Shown one piece after another: positions 11,016 to 21,639 of a stretch of DNA of 64,000 bases (positions within the stretch are counted from its first letter, which is position 1; each line of letters begins with the position of its first letter). Source of the DNA: Gigaspora rosea (taxonomy: Eukaryota; Glomeromycota; Glomeromycetes; Diversisporales; Gigasporaceae); assembly GCA_003550325.1 (NCBI GenBank), contig QKWP01000350.1, forward strand, positions 1-64,000, read 5' to 3'. The position numbers and the translations under genes were made by a program. Below the pieces are notes generated by a model, which did no database searches, was not told the origin of the DNA, and saw only the letters and a program-made list of their open reading frames with translations.

Positions 11016-13221
11016 ATATCCAATATGAACGCAAAAATGATATAACCTTACTAATTTCGCCAATTGGCACAATCAAAGTTGAAAATGACGAACTCGACCA
11101 CAAACATGATGATAAAATAATTTATAATTATGAACAGGATAGTGAAGGCTTACTAATTCCGAAGGCAAATGTAATTAAAGTTAAAAACAATGAACTTGCA
11201 TCAAGAACCTCCGATAAGACAAACTTCGATAAAATAGAAACTGAAAATAATAAAGGATTCGAATATTATCAAGAATTAGCAGAGTTGGAAAATGCTAGTG
11301 CAATATATACTCTTGGACGTTATTATCAAAGTGGAATTGTAGTTGAAAAAGATGAGCATAAAGCATTTATTTATTATCAAAAATCTGCTGACATGGGTTA
11401 TCCTGACGGAATGTGTTTAGTTGGTATTTGTTATTCGAAGGGAATTGGAATTGATAAAGATGAATATAAAGCATTCAATTATTTTCAAGAATCAGCTAAA
11501 ATGGGACACGCGCTTGGAACATATAATCTTGGGTGTTATTATGAAAATGGATTTGGAACCGAAAAAGACGAAGATAATGCATTCATCTATTATCAAAAAT
11601 CTGCTGATATGGGTATCTCTGAAGGAATGACACAAGTCGGTAATTGTTTTCAAAACGGAATTGGCGTTAAAAAAGATAATTATAAAGCCTTTTTATATTA
11701 CAAAAATTCTGCTGATATGAGGAATGCTAAAGGAACGTTTGGGCTTGCGATTTGTTACGATCAAGGAATTGGTGTTGAAAAAGACGAGTATAAAGCATTC
11801 ACTTATTACCAAAAATCTGCTGAGATAGAACATGCTGACGGAACATATAATGTTGGTGTTTATTATCAAAATGGAATTGGAGTTAAAAAAGATGAACAAA
11901 TGGCATTTATTTATTTTCAAAAATCAGCAGAGATGGGAAGTGCTAATGGAATGTACAATGTTGGTTATTGTTATCGAAATGGTATTGGGGTTGAAAAGAA
12001 TGATAATCATGCATTTATTCATTATCAAAAATCTGCTGAGATGGGGAATGTCAATGGAATGTATATGGTTGGTTATTGCTATCAAAAAGGAATCGGAATT
12101 GAAAAAAATGAACATGAAGCATTTGTACATTATCAAAAATCTGCCGAATTAGAAGATGCTAGTGGGATGAACCAATTGGGTTATTGTTATTTTTATGGAA
12201 TTGGTGTTGAAAAGAATGAGCATAAAGCATTCATTTATTATCAAAAATCTGTTAAATGGGACATGTTAATGGGATGTATACTCTTGGTGTTCTTTACGAA
12301 GAAGGAGTCGGAGTCGAGATGGACAAAAATAAAGCATTCATTAATTATCAAAAATCTGCTGAGATGGGAGATAAAAACGGAATGTTTAAACTTGCAAATT
12401 GTTATCAAAACGGAATTGGAATTGAAAAGGACGAAAATAAAGCATTTATTTTTTATGAAAAATCTGCTGAGATGGGAAATATTAACGGAACATATAAAGT
12501 TGGATATTGCTATGATAATGGGATTGGAGTTGAAAAGGATGTATACAAAGCATTTATTTATTATCAAAAATCTGCTGATATGGGACATATTATTGGGACG
12601 TTTGATATTGGATATTGTTATCAATACGGAATTGGGATTGCCAAGGATGAATATAAAGCATTCACCTATTATCAAAAATCTGCTGAGATGGGGCATGCTA
12701 ATGGAATGTATGCAGTAGGTGTTTGTTATAGAAGTGGAATAGGTGTTGAAAAAAATGATTATAAAGAATTCATTTATTATCAAAAATCTGCCGAAATGGG
12801 GCATATCAGTGGAACATATAACCTTGGTTGTTTTTATCATTACGGAATTGGAATTGAAAAGGATGAAAATAAAGCATTTATTTATTATCAAAAATCTGCT
12901 GAAATTGGAGATACTGAGGGAATATTTCAAGTAGGATATTGTTATCAAAATAGAATTGGAGTTGAAAAGGATGAATATAAAGCATTTACTCATTATCAAA
13001 AATTAGCTGATTTAGGACATGATAAAGGAACATACGCCCTTGGTTATTGTTATCAAAATGGAATTGGTATTAAAAAGAATGAGCACAAAGCGTTCATTTA
13101 TTATCTAAAATCAGCGGAGATGGGAGATCCTGAAGGAATGCATCAAGTTAGTTATTGTTTCCGAAATGGAATTGGGACTATTATAGATTTTCAGAAAGCC
13201 GAATACTGGCATCAAATGTAA
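11016..13221 (+). pseudogene. C-terminal Sel1-repeat block of the kinase-Sel1 gene
   Basis: The exon starts after AAAG at 11015 and stays in frame with the kinase: DIQYERKNDITLLISPIGTI, an acidic/lysine-rich linker, then NKGFEYYQELAELENASAIY. It enters about 18 Sel1 units of the form GIGVEKDEHKAFIYYQKSAEMG. A single missing A near 12252, in a run of A (KSVK-MGHVNG), shifts the frame; the second frame continues without loss to GIGTIIDFQKAEYWHQM and a stop at 13219-13221. Like the other Sel1 ends in this window it closes with AAT|GTAAAT, a donor-like site, and a micro-exon-like GGAAGAAAGC follows at 13300. The protein would be a kinase carrying a long Sel1 scaffold. Confidence 0.75.
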
Positions 13222-14585
13222 ATAATTATGTTTTTTTTAGGCTCATTTATTTTTTATTAGTCATTTATTTTAATATATAAATTTTGATAATTAATAGGGA
13301 AGAAAGCAAATTAGTTTATCTTTAAAATAATTTATTTAAATCACATAAAAATTGGTGTATAAATAGCTAAACTAACATTTTGATATTGTCACGATCACGA
13401 ATGCTTGCTTGTTTATTTATTCTTGCCATTTGGCGTGTCTTCCATTTAGTGTTATTTACTGTCTTTTTGTATATGGAACAAACCTTACTAATGATAAAAC
13501 ATAATAATAATATTTATGCTATTATACAATATTTAATAATTGTCATGGTATAATCGGATGCTCTTGTATATCGGGTTAAATGAATGTCACGCGTCAAGAT
13601 CACGTTACTGATCGTAAAGCGTGATCAAAATGAATTGTTTCGATTTAGAGATAGACAGAACTTTTGAGTAATAAACGACATAACAATACACTGTATGCCT
13701 GTATTAAGATTGTGTGCCTCTCTATAGTTCGTATTAGGTGGAAGTGCCTGTACGATACATCAGCCATCGCAATAAGCCAAGCGAGTGATAAATGATAACG
13801 AAAGTCGAGTTAAACCCAAGACTTAGTAAAACTATTCGACAATAATGTTCTATATACAAGTCTTTAATTAATTTTATAAACTATTGTTTCTGTATATAAT
13901 AGTATTTATATTATAGTATAATATAATAATATTATATTACAATTGTAAACTTTATTAAAAATTAATGTCAATATGTTTCAAAATATAATAATGAACATTA
14001 AAAATTTTTGAGAACGTTAATAATTTAAATTAAATTCTTTTGAGATCATAATTTTAAATTCGAATTTTAAACATTGATAATAAATAACAAAATGACGAAT
14101 GAGTTAAATATTGGGACAGGTCTATAAGTCTAAGCCTTCCCCAAATTATTATATTTTTTCAGATAAAAGAAATCGATACTATTTATTAAATCTTTGCGAA
14201 TTCTATGCCCATATAAACAATTATATGTAGTGATTTTCTTTTATTTTGTTTTATCTTGTTTATAATTAAATAATAAGGTAGCTGCGCCACGCTGTCACGC
14301 GAAACCAGGAACGGAAAAATTATTTAAGGATGGGTATAGTCTGGGGTTATTAAATATAGTAATTAGTTGTTTGATATATACTATGAATATTGTTGTTTAC
14401 TTATTATATGTTTATAATATACATATATTTTTTTTTTGAATAAACTTGTATTTTTTAGCATGTACGTACGTACATGCTTTGTAACAAAGGCTTATAACAA
14501 ATTGATTTTTTTGAATTACTTGAATTTCTGAATTTGGCATAGTGCTTACCAAACATGGCGTCGAAACGAAACCTACCCGAAATTA
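13222..14585. other. Intergenic; no gene seen
   Basis: AT-rich sequence without coding signal. It contains a short inverted motif around GTCACGCGTCAAGATCACG near 13590. A perfect 22-bp palindrome, AGCATGTACGTACGTACATG followed by CT, lies at 14457-14478. Confidence 0.5.
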
Positions 14586-15070
14586 GTTTCGGAAGGGTTC
14601 TAATCCGAAATTAGTTTCGGATTTTTTAAAAAAAATCAAACTCCAAAACCCAAAACCCCGAAACTATAATTCGAAACCACCCAAACCTATAATCCGAAAC
14701 TCAAAAATATAATATTGAAGCCTTTAAAATTTATTGTAAAGTTGATGTATTTTAATGAACCCAAAATGTAAAATTATTTTTGAATAAATTATAACATTAT
14801 ATAGATCATTTTTTTAATTATGTTTTTTTACTGCCTTGGTTTGTTTGGGTTTTTTTAAAGCTGGTCAACTTTATTTTTAATATCATACCGTTATTACAAC
14901 TGATTTCAAAATTCTAGGGTGATAAAAAAAATTGCCAATGATGAATCGATAAGTATTTGATAACTTTTGATACCAACAATTGATTTAATTCTGCGGTAAC
15001 TTATTAATTCTATCATTAGTAGATATGGACGTACTAATTACTTATTATTACTTGATATTGTATCCAGTTT
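14586..15070. repeat. Direct repeat, left copy (~485 bp)
   Basis: It starts GTTTCGGAAGGGTTCTAATC and ends GTATCCAGTTT, immediately before an undetermined base at 15071. A copy with few differences lies at 19045-19518 in the same orientation. The 5' part is rich in CCGAAA and TTTCGG motifs, as in hAT subterminal regions. The pair brackets the hAT element. Confidence 0.9.
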
Positions 15071-15071
15071 N

Positions 15072-15400
15072 GACGAACAAAAATTAATTTTCTTTGACTC
15101 TTTTTTTTTTTAATTTAATGTGGTGTGATATCACGAATATAAATTCTATTTTATAACGAACAAAAATCAATTTTCTTTGACTTTTATTTTTTTTAATTTA
15201 ATATGGTGTGAAATGACGAATAAAAAATTACTATCTTATAACGAACAAAAGCCAATTTTCTTTGACTTTTTTTTTAATTTAATGTGGCATGATATGACGA
15301 ATAAAAAATTTCTATCTTATAACGAACAAAATCAATTTACTTTGACTTAAATTTTTTTAATTAAAAGTTAATTTAATGTGACGACAATTAGTCATTTTTA
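15072..15400. repeat. Tandem repeat, ~82-bp unit, about 4 copies
   Basis: The unit is ACGAACAAAAATCAATTTTC, TTTGAC, a T run, TTTAATTTAATGTGGTGTGA and ATGACGAATAAAAAATT. Copies begin near 15072, 15157, 15241 and 15321. It lies 5' of the hAT coding region and may be part of that element. Confidence 0.85.
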
Positions 15401-16597
15401 ATTTTTTTTTTTTAATAAATAATATAAATATGCGATTTCTTTTTTTTTACATATTTTTTTTACTTGAATTTCACTATTCGATGGACGAAGACAATACATT
15501 TGAAGAGCTTATCCATTCAATAGAACCTACCTCTTCAGGTTCAATATCTCAAAATGCACTTGAACCTGGAAAGCTTATAGTAACAAACCATCCTCCAAAG
15601 CGAGTAAAAAAAGACCCTTTCTGGAACGAACTTACTGAAGTCGGTGATAAACGATATTGCAACCTTTGCAATAAAGCCTATTCATTGGAAACGGGTCTCT
15701 CTACTATTAAATCCCATTTTAAAAATATCCATTTAGAGAAGTGGAATGAAATTATGGTAGCCATTAAGGCAAATGTTGAACCTTACAGTGCTGATAAGAT
15801 CTTACAAATCAATCAGTATCTTCTAAAATGGATTATCACAGACCAGCAGGCTTTTTCTCTTGTTGAAAATAATGATTTTTGACAATTAATTAATCAATTA
15901 ACCCCACGATATTTTCTTCCATCAAGACAATATATTTCACGAAGCATTTTAAATCTATATAATAATAAGCAAAATGAACTTCAAGACTTTTTTAACACAA
16001 CCCAGCAAAAATTTGCGATTACAACGGATGCTTGGACCTCTTGCACCAACCTTGGATTTCTTGCAATTACTCTTCATTGGATCGACGAAACCTGGACTAT
16101 GAAACGAATTTTATTAGATATGATACCACTTCACGAACGACATACCGGTAAGTATATAAATGAAAAAATCTTGGAGGCAATTTTGTTTTACAACATAGGC
16201 TCTCAAATTGTTTTTGCAACCACCGACAATGCATCTAATATGGAGGTATTTGGACATTTATTCCGCGAAAAGCTTCATTATGAACATGGTAACAATGACT
16301 TTGAACATGTCCATTGTGCAGCTCATGTGTTGAATCTTGCAGTTTCTGAGGGTATGAAAGCTGTAGTCAATTCAATCGTGAAGTTGCAAAACTTTTTAAG
16401 TTACATACGCAAATCCCATCCATTGTTTGAAGATCTTAAAAAGGTCTTTCAAGCAAACAGAAGGCCTTTTCTCGTACCTGACTTGGACATATCGACAAGA
16501 TGGAACAGCACATATAATATGATTGAAAAGATGTTCTGAATTCGTCAAATGACTGATGACCTTGTTAAAGATAACCCTGCTTTAAGAGAGTGGTATC

Positions 16598-17861
16598 TAC
16601 AGGGGCTACCAATGCATTGTGAACACTTTTTAAAAATTTATACCAAGCTAAATAAATATAATATCAAGCTAAAAATTATATAAAAAGTTTATTAAATCTA
16701 AGGCTTTTAAATAAAAAAAAATTATAAAATTCTATGCAGTAGTTTTAAAATAATTAAGATAATACAAAATTGTAAGCTAAAAAAGTATTAAAATTATATT
16801 TTTATAGTAAAAAATTAATTTTTTATTAAGGGCAGTATCATTAATCACCTGATTATTTTTTATCAAAGGCCTACCCCCCTCCCTCTTTCTTAATATATAA
16901 ATAATCAGGTTCTTATATATAATTTCAACTTTTTTTACCCCCCTCCCCCCCTAAAAAATCACCTGATTTTTGTTACTCCCCTAAATAAGCTATATTTTTA
17001 ATTTTATAAAGTTATTTAATATAACAAATTATGTATAATTTGAAATTTTTATAATTTTTTACAAAATTTTAAATTTTTTATAATTTTTTAAGAATTTTAC
17101 TAACTATAACTGGCAGTGATCATCACCGGTATGTAATTAACCAATAAATTTGCAGGATCAGGTGTAACGTGCAAATCAGTTTGTGTAACAAAAATAAAGT
17201 TTTTTTTAAAAAAAATGCTAATATCTCAAGAATTCGTCTATGAAACTACCTTTGACATTCTAACAAAAAAAATTCCTTGCTAAATTTTGCATATACCAGA
17301 CACCCTGCTAAAATCCCAGGCCTCACCCTAACCCTAAAGTAAATGAAATTAACTTTTTTTTGTTTTATTGTTATTGGTTAATACATACTGGTGATGATCA
17401 CCACAGGTTATACGTAGTTAAATTCATTTTTTAAAGTAAAAGTTAAAATATTAATTTAAATTAATTAATTTCTAAAATTAATAATTTTTATTGCTATATA
17501 TGGAAATTTTATAAATATTTTTTAAAAATTTTAAAAATGTTAAAAAAATATATAATTTGTTATATTAAATAATATTATTTAAAAACAAATTAATTTATTT
17601 AATAAAAAAATTAAGTTTATATATTACTATATTTTAGTAATTCTATTTATTATATAAGTTATATTAAAATTACTAATTTCGTACTAGTGTAACATTACAC
17701 AAATTTGTGTTACCTTAATTATTTTAAAAACTACTGCATAATTTTTTTTTATTTAAAAGCCTTAGATTTAATAAACATTTTATATAATTTTTAGCTTGAT
17801 ATGGTATTTATTTGGCTTGGTATAAATTTTTAAAAAGTGTCCACAATGCATTGGTAGCCCC
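16598..17861. mobile_element. Inverted-repeat element inserted in the hAT gene
   Basis: GGGGCTACCAATGCATTGTG at the left matches inversely CACAATGCATTGGTAGCCCC at the right. Pairing continues for roughly 180 bp through TTTTTAAAAATTTATACCAA and the CCTTAGATTTAATAAAC-like segments. The interior is very AT-rich, contains C-rich pyrimidine tracts near 16870-16980, and holds a second nested element. No ORF. Confidence 0.8.
17104..17420. mobile_element. MITE nested in the inverted-repeat element
   Basis: GTGATCATCACCGGTATGTA followed by ATTAACCAATAA at about 17116 is inverted as TTATTGGTTAATACATACTG followed by GTGATGATCACC ending near 17402. The core carries CACCCTAACCCTAAAG, the telomere-like motif seen in several other elements here. 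Confidence 0.8.
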
Positions 17862-18736
17862 ATGTAAGTAAAACTGAATGGCATGAAATTGAGGTTAGTA
17901 TTTTTGTTAGCACATTTTCAAATACGATATAATAAAATTAATTGACTTATTTGTTATTTTTAGGCTATTGTTTTGTTACTCGAGCCTATGGAAAGAACAA
18001 CACTAATTTTATCGTCATCAACTTGTCCAACGATGGGGATTTACACATGATATTTCCTACAATTTAAATATTTTACACGATGCATTGGATAGTGAAATTC
18101 AAATAAATAATCAAATTGCACAACGAATGTATAAAAAACTTACCGATTACTGGACTGTTCTTCAAACTTGTTGTAGTGTGTCAGTTGCAGACCCAAATAT
18201 GAAATTATCTTCATTCGATAGTTAAACGGCAATAATTGTGCGTGAGCTACTGTATAGTATTTATGAGCAATATAAAGAACCTGGCTCATCTATTACTGAA
18301 GATACTAATGATTCTCCAAGAAATTACTTTAGAAAATATCGTAATGAAAGTTTAAACACTACTTCAAATGTTCTTGATGAATACCTTATGGCCATTGAAG
18401 AAAATTGTAACCCCTTGGAATTCTGGAAAACACGATCTGCCAATATATGTTATTCTGGGCTCTCGAGAATGGCAAGAGACTATTTGGTCGTGCAAGCAAC
18501 AAGCGTACCGAGCGAAGAAATGTTTTCAAAAGCAAAAAATACAATCAACCCAATACGTAACAGGTTGTTTGAAGAAAATGCCTCCGCAAGTCTCTGCTTA
18601 AAGACCTGGTATGAAACGGGGTATTATTGACTGTAATGAAGATTAATAAATTGGATAAAAAAATAACAGCGAATAGATGCAATAACATTATAATGCAAAA
18701 ATTTATATATTTTAAATGTATTTTATTTAATAAAAA

Positions 18737-18885
18737 GTAATTGCGATATGAATGATCGCCAAAAGAAAAAAAAAAAGTAATAGCGATATGATCGCCAAAA
18801 GAAAAAAAATAATAGCAATATGATCACTTAAAGAAAAAAAAAGTAATGATGATATGATCGCCAAAAAAAAACAAAAGCAGGTAAA
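18737..18885. repeat. Tandem repeat, ~38-bp unit, 4 copies
   Basis: The unit is GTAATAGCGATATGATCGCC, AAAAG and an A run. It lies in the 3' part of the hAT element. Minus-strand ORFs here are low-complexity shadows. Confidence 0.8.
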
Positions 18886-19044
18886 GCGATAGCAGGTTTT
18901 ATTAAACTGCTTATGCAAGCATAATTATTAATGCACTTATATAAACTGAGTTCAAAAAATCGGTTTTTATTTAAATGTGCTCCGAACAGAGTTCCAACCG
19001 GTTTTAAGCACAAGCTAACCAGTTGGAGCAGGATAACATCCCTG

Positions 19045-19518
19045 GTTTCGGAAGGGTTCTAATCCGAAATTAGTTTCGGATTTTTTAAAAAAAATCGAAA
19101 TTCCGAAACCCGAAACCCCGAAACTATAATCCGAAACCCAAACCATAAAAATATAATATTGAAGCTTTTAAAATTTGTTGTAAAGTTGATGTATTTTTAA
19201 TGAACCCAAAATGTAAAATTTATTTTTGAATAAATTATAACATTATATAGATCATTTTTTTAATTACGTTTTTTTTACTGCCTCGGTTTGTTCGGGGTTT
19301 TTTTAAAGCTGGTCAACTTTATTTTTAATATCATACCGTTATTACAACTGATTTCAAAATTCTAGGGTGATAGAAAAAGTTGCCAATGATGAATCGATAA
19401 GTATTTGATGACTTTTGATACCAACAATTGATTTAATTCTGCGGTAACTTATTAATTCTATCATTAGTAGATATGGACGTACTAATTACTTATTATTACT
19501 TGATATTGTATCCAGTTT
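19045..19518. repeat. Direct repeat, right copy (~474 bp)
   Basis: Same sequence as 14586-15070, beginning directly after the hAT right end (CATCCCTG at 19037-19044) and ending GTATCCAGTTT. Scattered differences of a few percent suggest an older duplication or two insertions of one non-autonomous element. Confidence 0.9.
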
Positions 19519-20149
19519 TTACGTAGTAAGTAAAAAAACTGATGCTTGCAAAAGCAACCTTGATTGTCAGAATATAAAATACCTTTCATGTTATACTTTG
19601 TGAATCATAACAACAAAAAGGACTGCACGCATGCAATAAATTGTTGGATGCATTTCGGTCCAAATATTGCTGGATATTCAAATTTTATTGTATCCTTTAA
19701 GGAGATATATAACATATATCAATGCGATTAATGTATATTGAAGAGATACATAGCATACATCAGTGCATTTGAAAGAGATATATAATACATTAATGCAATA
19801 AATGGAAATTTGGGTAGTTTTTGGTGTTCAGGTGAGGTTTCGGGTTTCTAATGAGGTTTCGGGTGTCCGATGAGGTTTCGAGTTTTGGATAAGGTTTCGG
19901 AAGTTATAATCCGAAGCCTGAATCTTTCGGATTTGGCGCAAAAGGGTTTCGGCGCCAACTTTGGAAAGAATAAACAATAAATTATTGATGTTTTGGCAGT
20001 TTCGGGGTTTCGGTTGAGGTTTCGGGGTTTCGGTCGAGGTTTCGGGTTTCGGTTGAGGTTTCGAGTTTCGGATAAGGTTTCGGAGGCTATAATCCGAAAA
20101 CCGAAACTTTCGGAATCGCCAAAAGTGCCATCGTAGTAGCATTTAAGCA
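19519..20149. repeat. Repeat-rich stretch: ~35-bp units and TTTCGG-rich blocks
   Basis: At 19700-19800 three units of the type GAGATATATAACATATATCA recur with ATGCG/ATGCA ends. At 19830-20110 there are repeated GAGGTTTCGGGTTTCGG motifs. A block GATAAGGTTTCGGAAGTTAT with AATCCGAA recurs at about 19878 and 20071. Proline-rich minus-strand ORFs here are repeat shadows. Confidence 0.6.
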
Positions 20150-21300
20150 ATAGAGGCATTACTTAGAAAGTGCTCAATATAAAATCATAGTTTATTGTGA
20201 TCATAAAAATCTCCAATACTTTACTTCCGCACGAAATTTTAATCAGTAGCAAGCACAGTGATCACTTATCTTATCTAATTATGATTTTGAGATAGTCTTT
20301 AAACCCGGAGGTATCTTGGAAAAGCGAATGCTCTGTCACATAAATCTAACTATAAAATACAGCCTAAGGAAGAGAAAACCCCTCTGCAGCTCCCTTTGTT
20401 AGGGCCAGAAAGAATGTGTCTTAACACCATAACATTCTATCCAGTATAAACAACCTTTCAGGACCGTATTCGCTTCCAATTAAAAAATGTCCCATTAGTT
20501 CAGACTATCATTAAATACCTTATTAATTCTAATGAAGCCCCAAGTAACCCCTGTACTAATTATCATAAGTTCTCATAAAAACGATCTAATTTACTGTGAC
20601 AGGTTGTTATACATTTCTCAAATGTTAGAGAAAGTTGAAATCCTCCAAGCATGCCATGACTCAAACATGGCGGGGTAAGGAAAACTATGGAATTAATAAC
20701 TTAGAGATTACTAGTGACCAAAACTTCAATCGTTCATATGAAAATACATTAGTACCTGTAATAAGTGTTCTAAGTCCAAAACCATAAGGCATCGCCCCTA
20801 GGGGCTATTGGTACCAATCCCAACTAGGGTTGTTAATGGAGTACTCTAGACAATAATAAAACATATAACCCACTAATGGAGTGCTCCGGAGTGGGTTATG
20901 TTTTATTATTGTCTGGTCACTTCATTAACAACCCTACCCAGTACTCTCTCGCCCATGGCAATCTATATCCATAAACTTCATCACAAATTTATTCACATCA
21001 TCAGGTTTCAAATCCATTCCGGTCATGGTGAACAGGTTATCTAAAATGGCATTTTATTGCCTGTAACAAAACAATTACTGTGGAACAAACAGTACAGCTA
21101 ATACTTAAAGAGGTGGTTCGTCTCCATGGCATTCTAAAAAATATAGTGTCTGATAGGGTCCACAATACATCTTAAGATTCTGGAGTCATTTATTTGAACT
21201 TTTGGGAACAAAAATTAATCTATCTTCTACCCCTAGTCAGATGAACAGAGTGAGCGAGCAAATCAAGTATTGGAGCAATATCTAAGATGCACAGTATGTT
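20150..21300 (+). mobile_element. Ty3/Gypsy-type LTR retrotransposon fossil (pol fragment)
   Basis: Traces of a Ty3/Gypsy pol gene are visible on the plus strand. RNase H-like sequence (VYCDHKNLQYF) lies near 20190. The integrase zinc-binding region is near 20600-20660 and integrase core remnants near 21150-21280. It is broken many times and looks old. No flanking LTRs were recognised. A MITE at 20827-20934 lies within it. Confidence 0.75.
20827..20934. mobile_element. Stowaway-like palindromic MITE
   Basis: The 108-bp element begins GGGTTGTTAATGGAGTACTC and ends with the near-complement ...CATTAACAACCC, flanked on both sides by TA. The arms meet around 20880 and include a GTGGGTTATGTTTTATTATT inner arm. 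The TA duplication and palindrome fit Tc1/mariner-mobilised MITEs. Confidence 0.85.
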
Positions 21301-21309
21301 TTTAAAAAC

Positions 21310-21480
21310 CAAAATCAGTATTACCAGTATCACCGTATCATCAGTATCACTAGTATCACCGTATCACCAATTTCACCAGTATCATCAATTTTACTAGTGT
21401 CACCAGTATACCAGTATCACAGTATCGCCAGTATTACCAGTATCACCATCACCAGTATCACCTAGTTTCACCGGTTTCAC
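21310..21480. repeat. Microsatellite-like (CAGTATCAC)n
   Basis: Imperfect 9-bp units CAGTATCAC, with CAATTTCAC and CAGTTTCAC variants toward the 3' end, run without interruption. Non-coding. Confidence 0.9.
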
Positions 21481-21570
21481 CAAATCACTTTTTAAGTTTC
21501 ACCAGTTTCAACTGGCGAAATTAATTAGTTTCACCTGCAACTCTAGTACGTACGTACGTATGTAGTAATT

Positions 21571-21600
21571 ACATTTATACTGTACACATTGCGCAATGTA
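21571..21600. promoter_or_regulatory. Conserved palindromic promoter motif (copy 1)
   Basis: ACATTTATACTGTACACATT and GCGCAATGTA lie 40-70 bp upstream of the ATG at 21640. ACATTGCGCAATGT is a perfect palindrome. The same ~28-bp string, with one difference, occurs at 41150-41177 upstream of the SPRY gene, so it may be a shared core-promoter or factor-binding site. Confidence 0.5.
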
Positions 21601-21639
21601 ATACATTACTTCCGTTTCAAACTCTTTTCTTGCGTCAAA

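Larger units (their letters stand above)
15482..18630 (+). pseudogene. hAT transposase, interrupted
   Basis: ATG at 15482 (MDEDNTFEELIHSIEP) leads to a BED zinc finger: DPFWNELTEVGDKRYCNLCN, then H-x4-H in IKSHFKNIH. The catalytic region follows at about 15893-16600: FAITTDAWTSCTNLGFLAIT, ATTDNASNM, HCAAHVLNLAV, DISTRWNSTYNMIEKM. A 1.26-kb inverted-repeat insertion follows. After about 17940 come LLEPMERTTLILSSSTCPT and LHDALDSEIQINNQIAQRMY. The C-terminal dimerisation block ends it: EEYLMAIEE-like helix, WKTRSANICYSGLSRMARDY and PSEEMFSKAKNTINPIRNRL, stop at 18630. In-frame stops at about 15882, 16539 and 18223 and the insertion make this copy non-functional. The right end is probably CATCCCTG at 19044. 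Confidence 0.85.

Noticed and set aside
13380-13850. tRNA-like or structured RNA in the slightly GC-richer stretch
   Set aside because: No cloverleaf, A/B box pair or other RNA family pattern could be traced by eye.
14586-19518. LTR retrotransposon with 480-bp LTRs
   Set aside because: The interior encodes a hAT transposase, no LTR-element genes lie between the repeats, and the repeats have no clear TG...CA ends.
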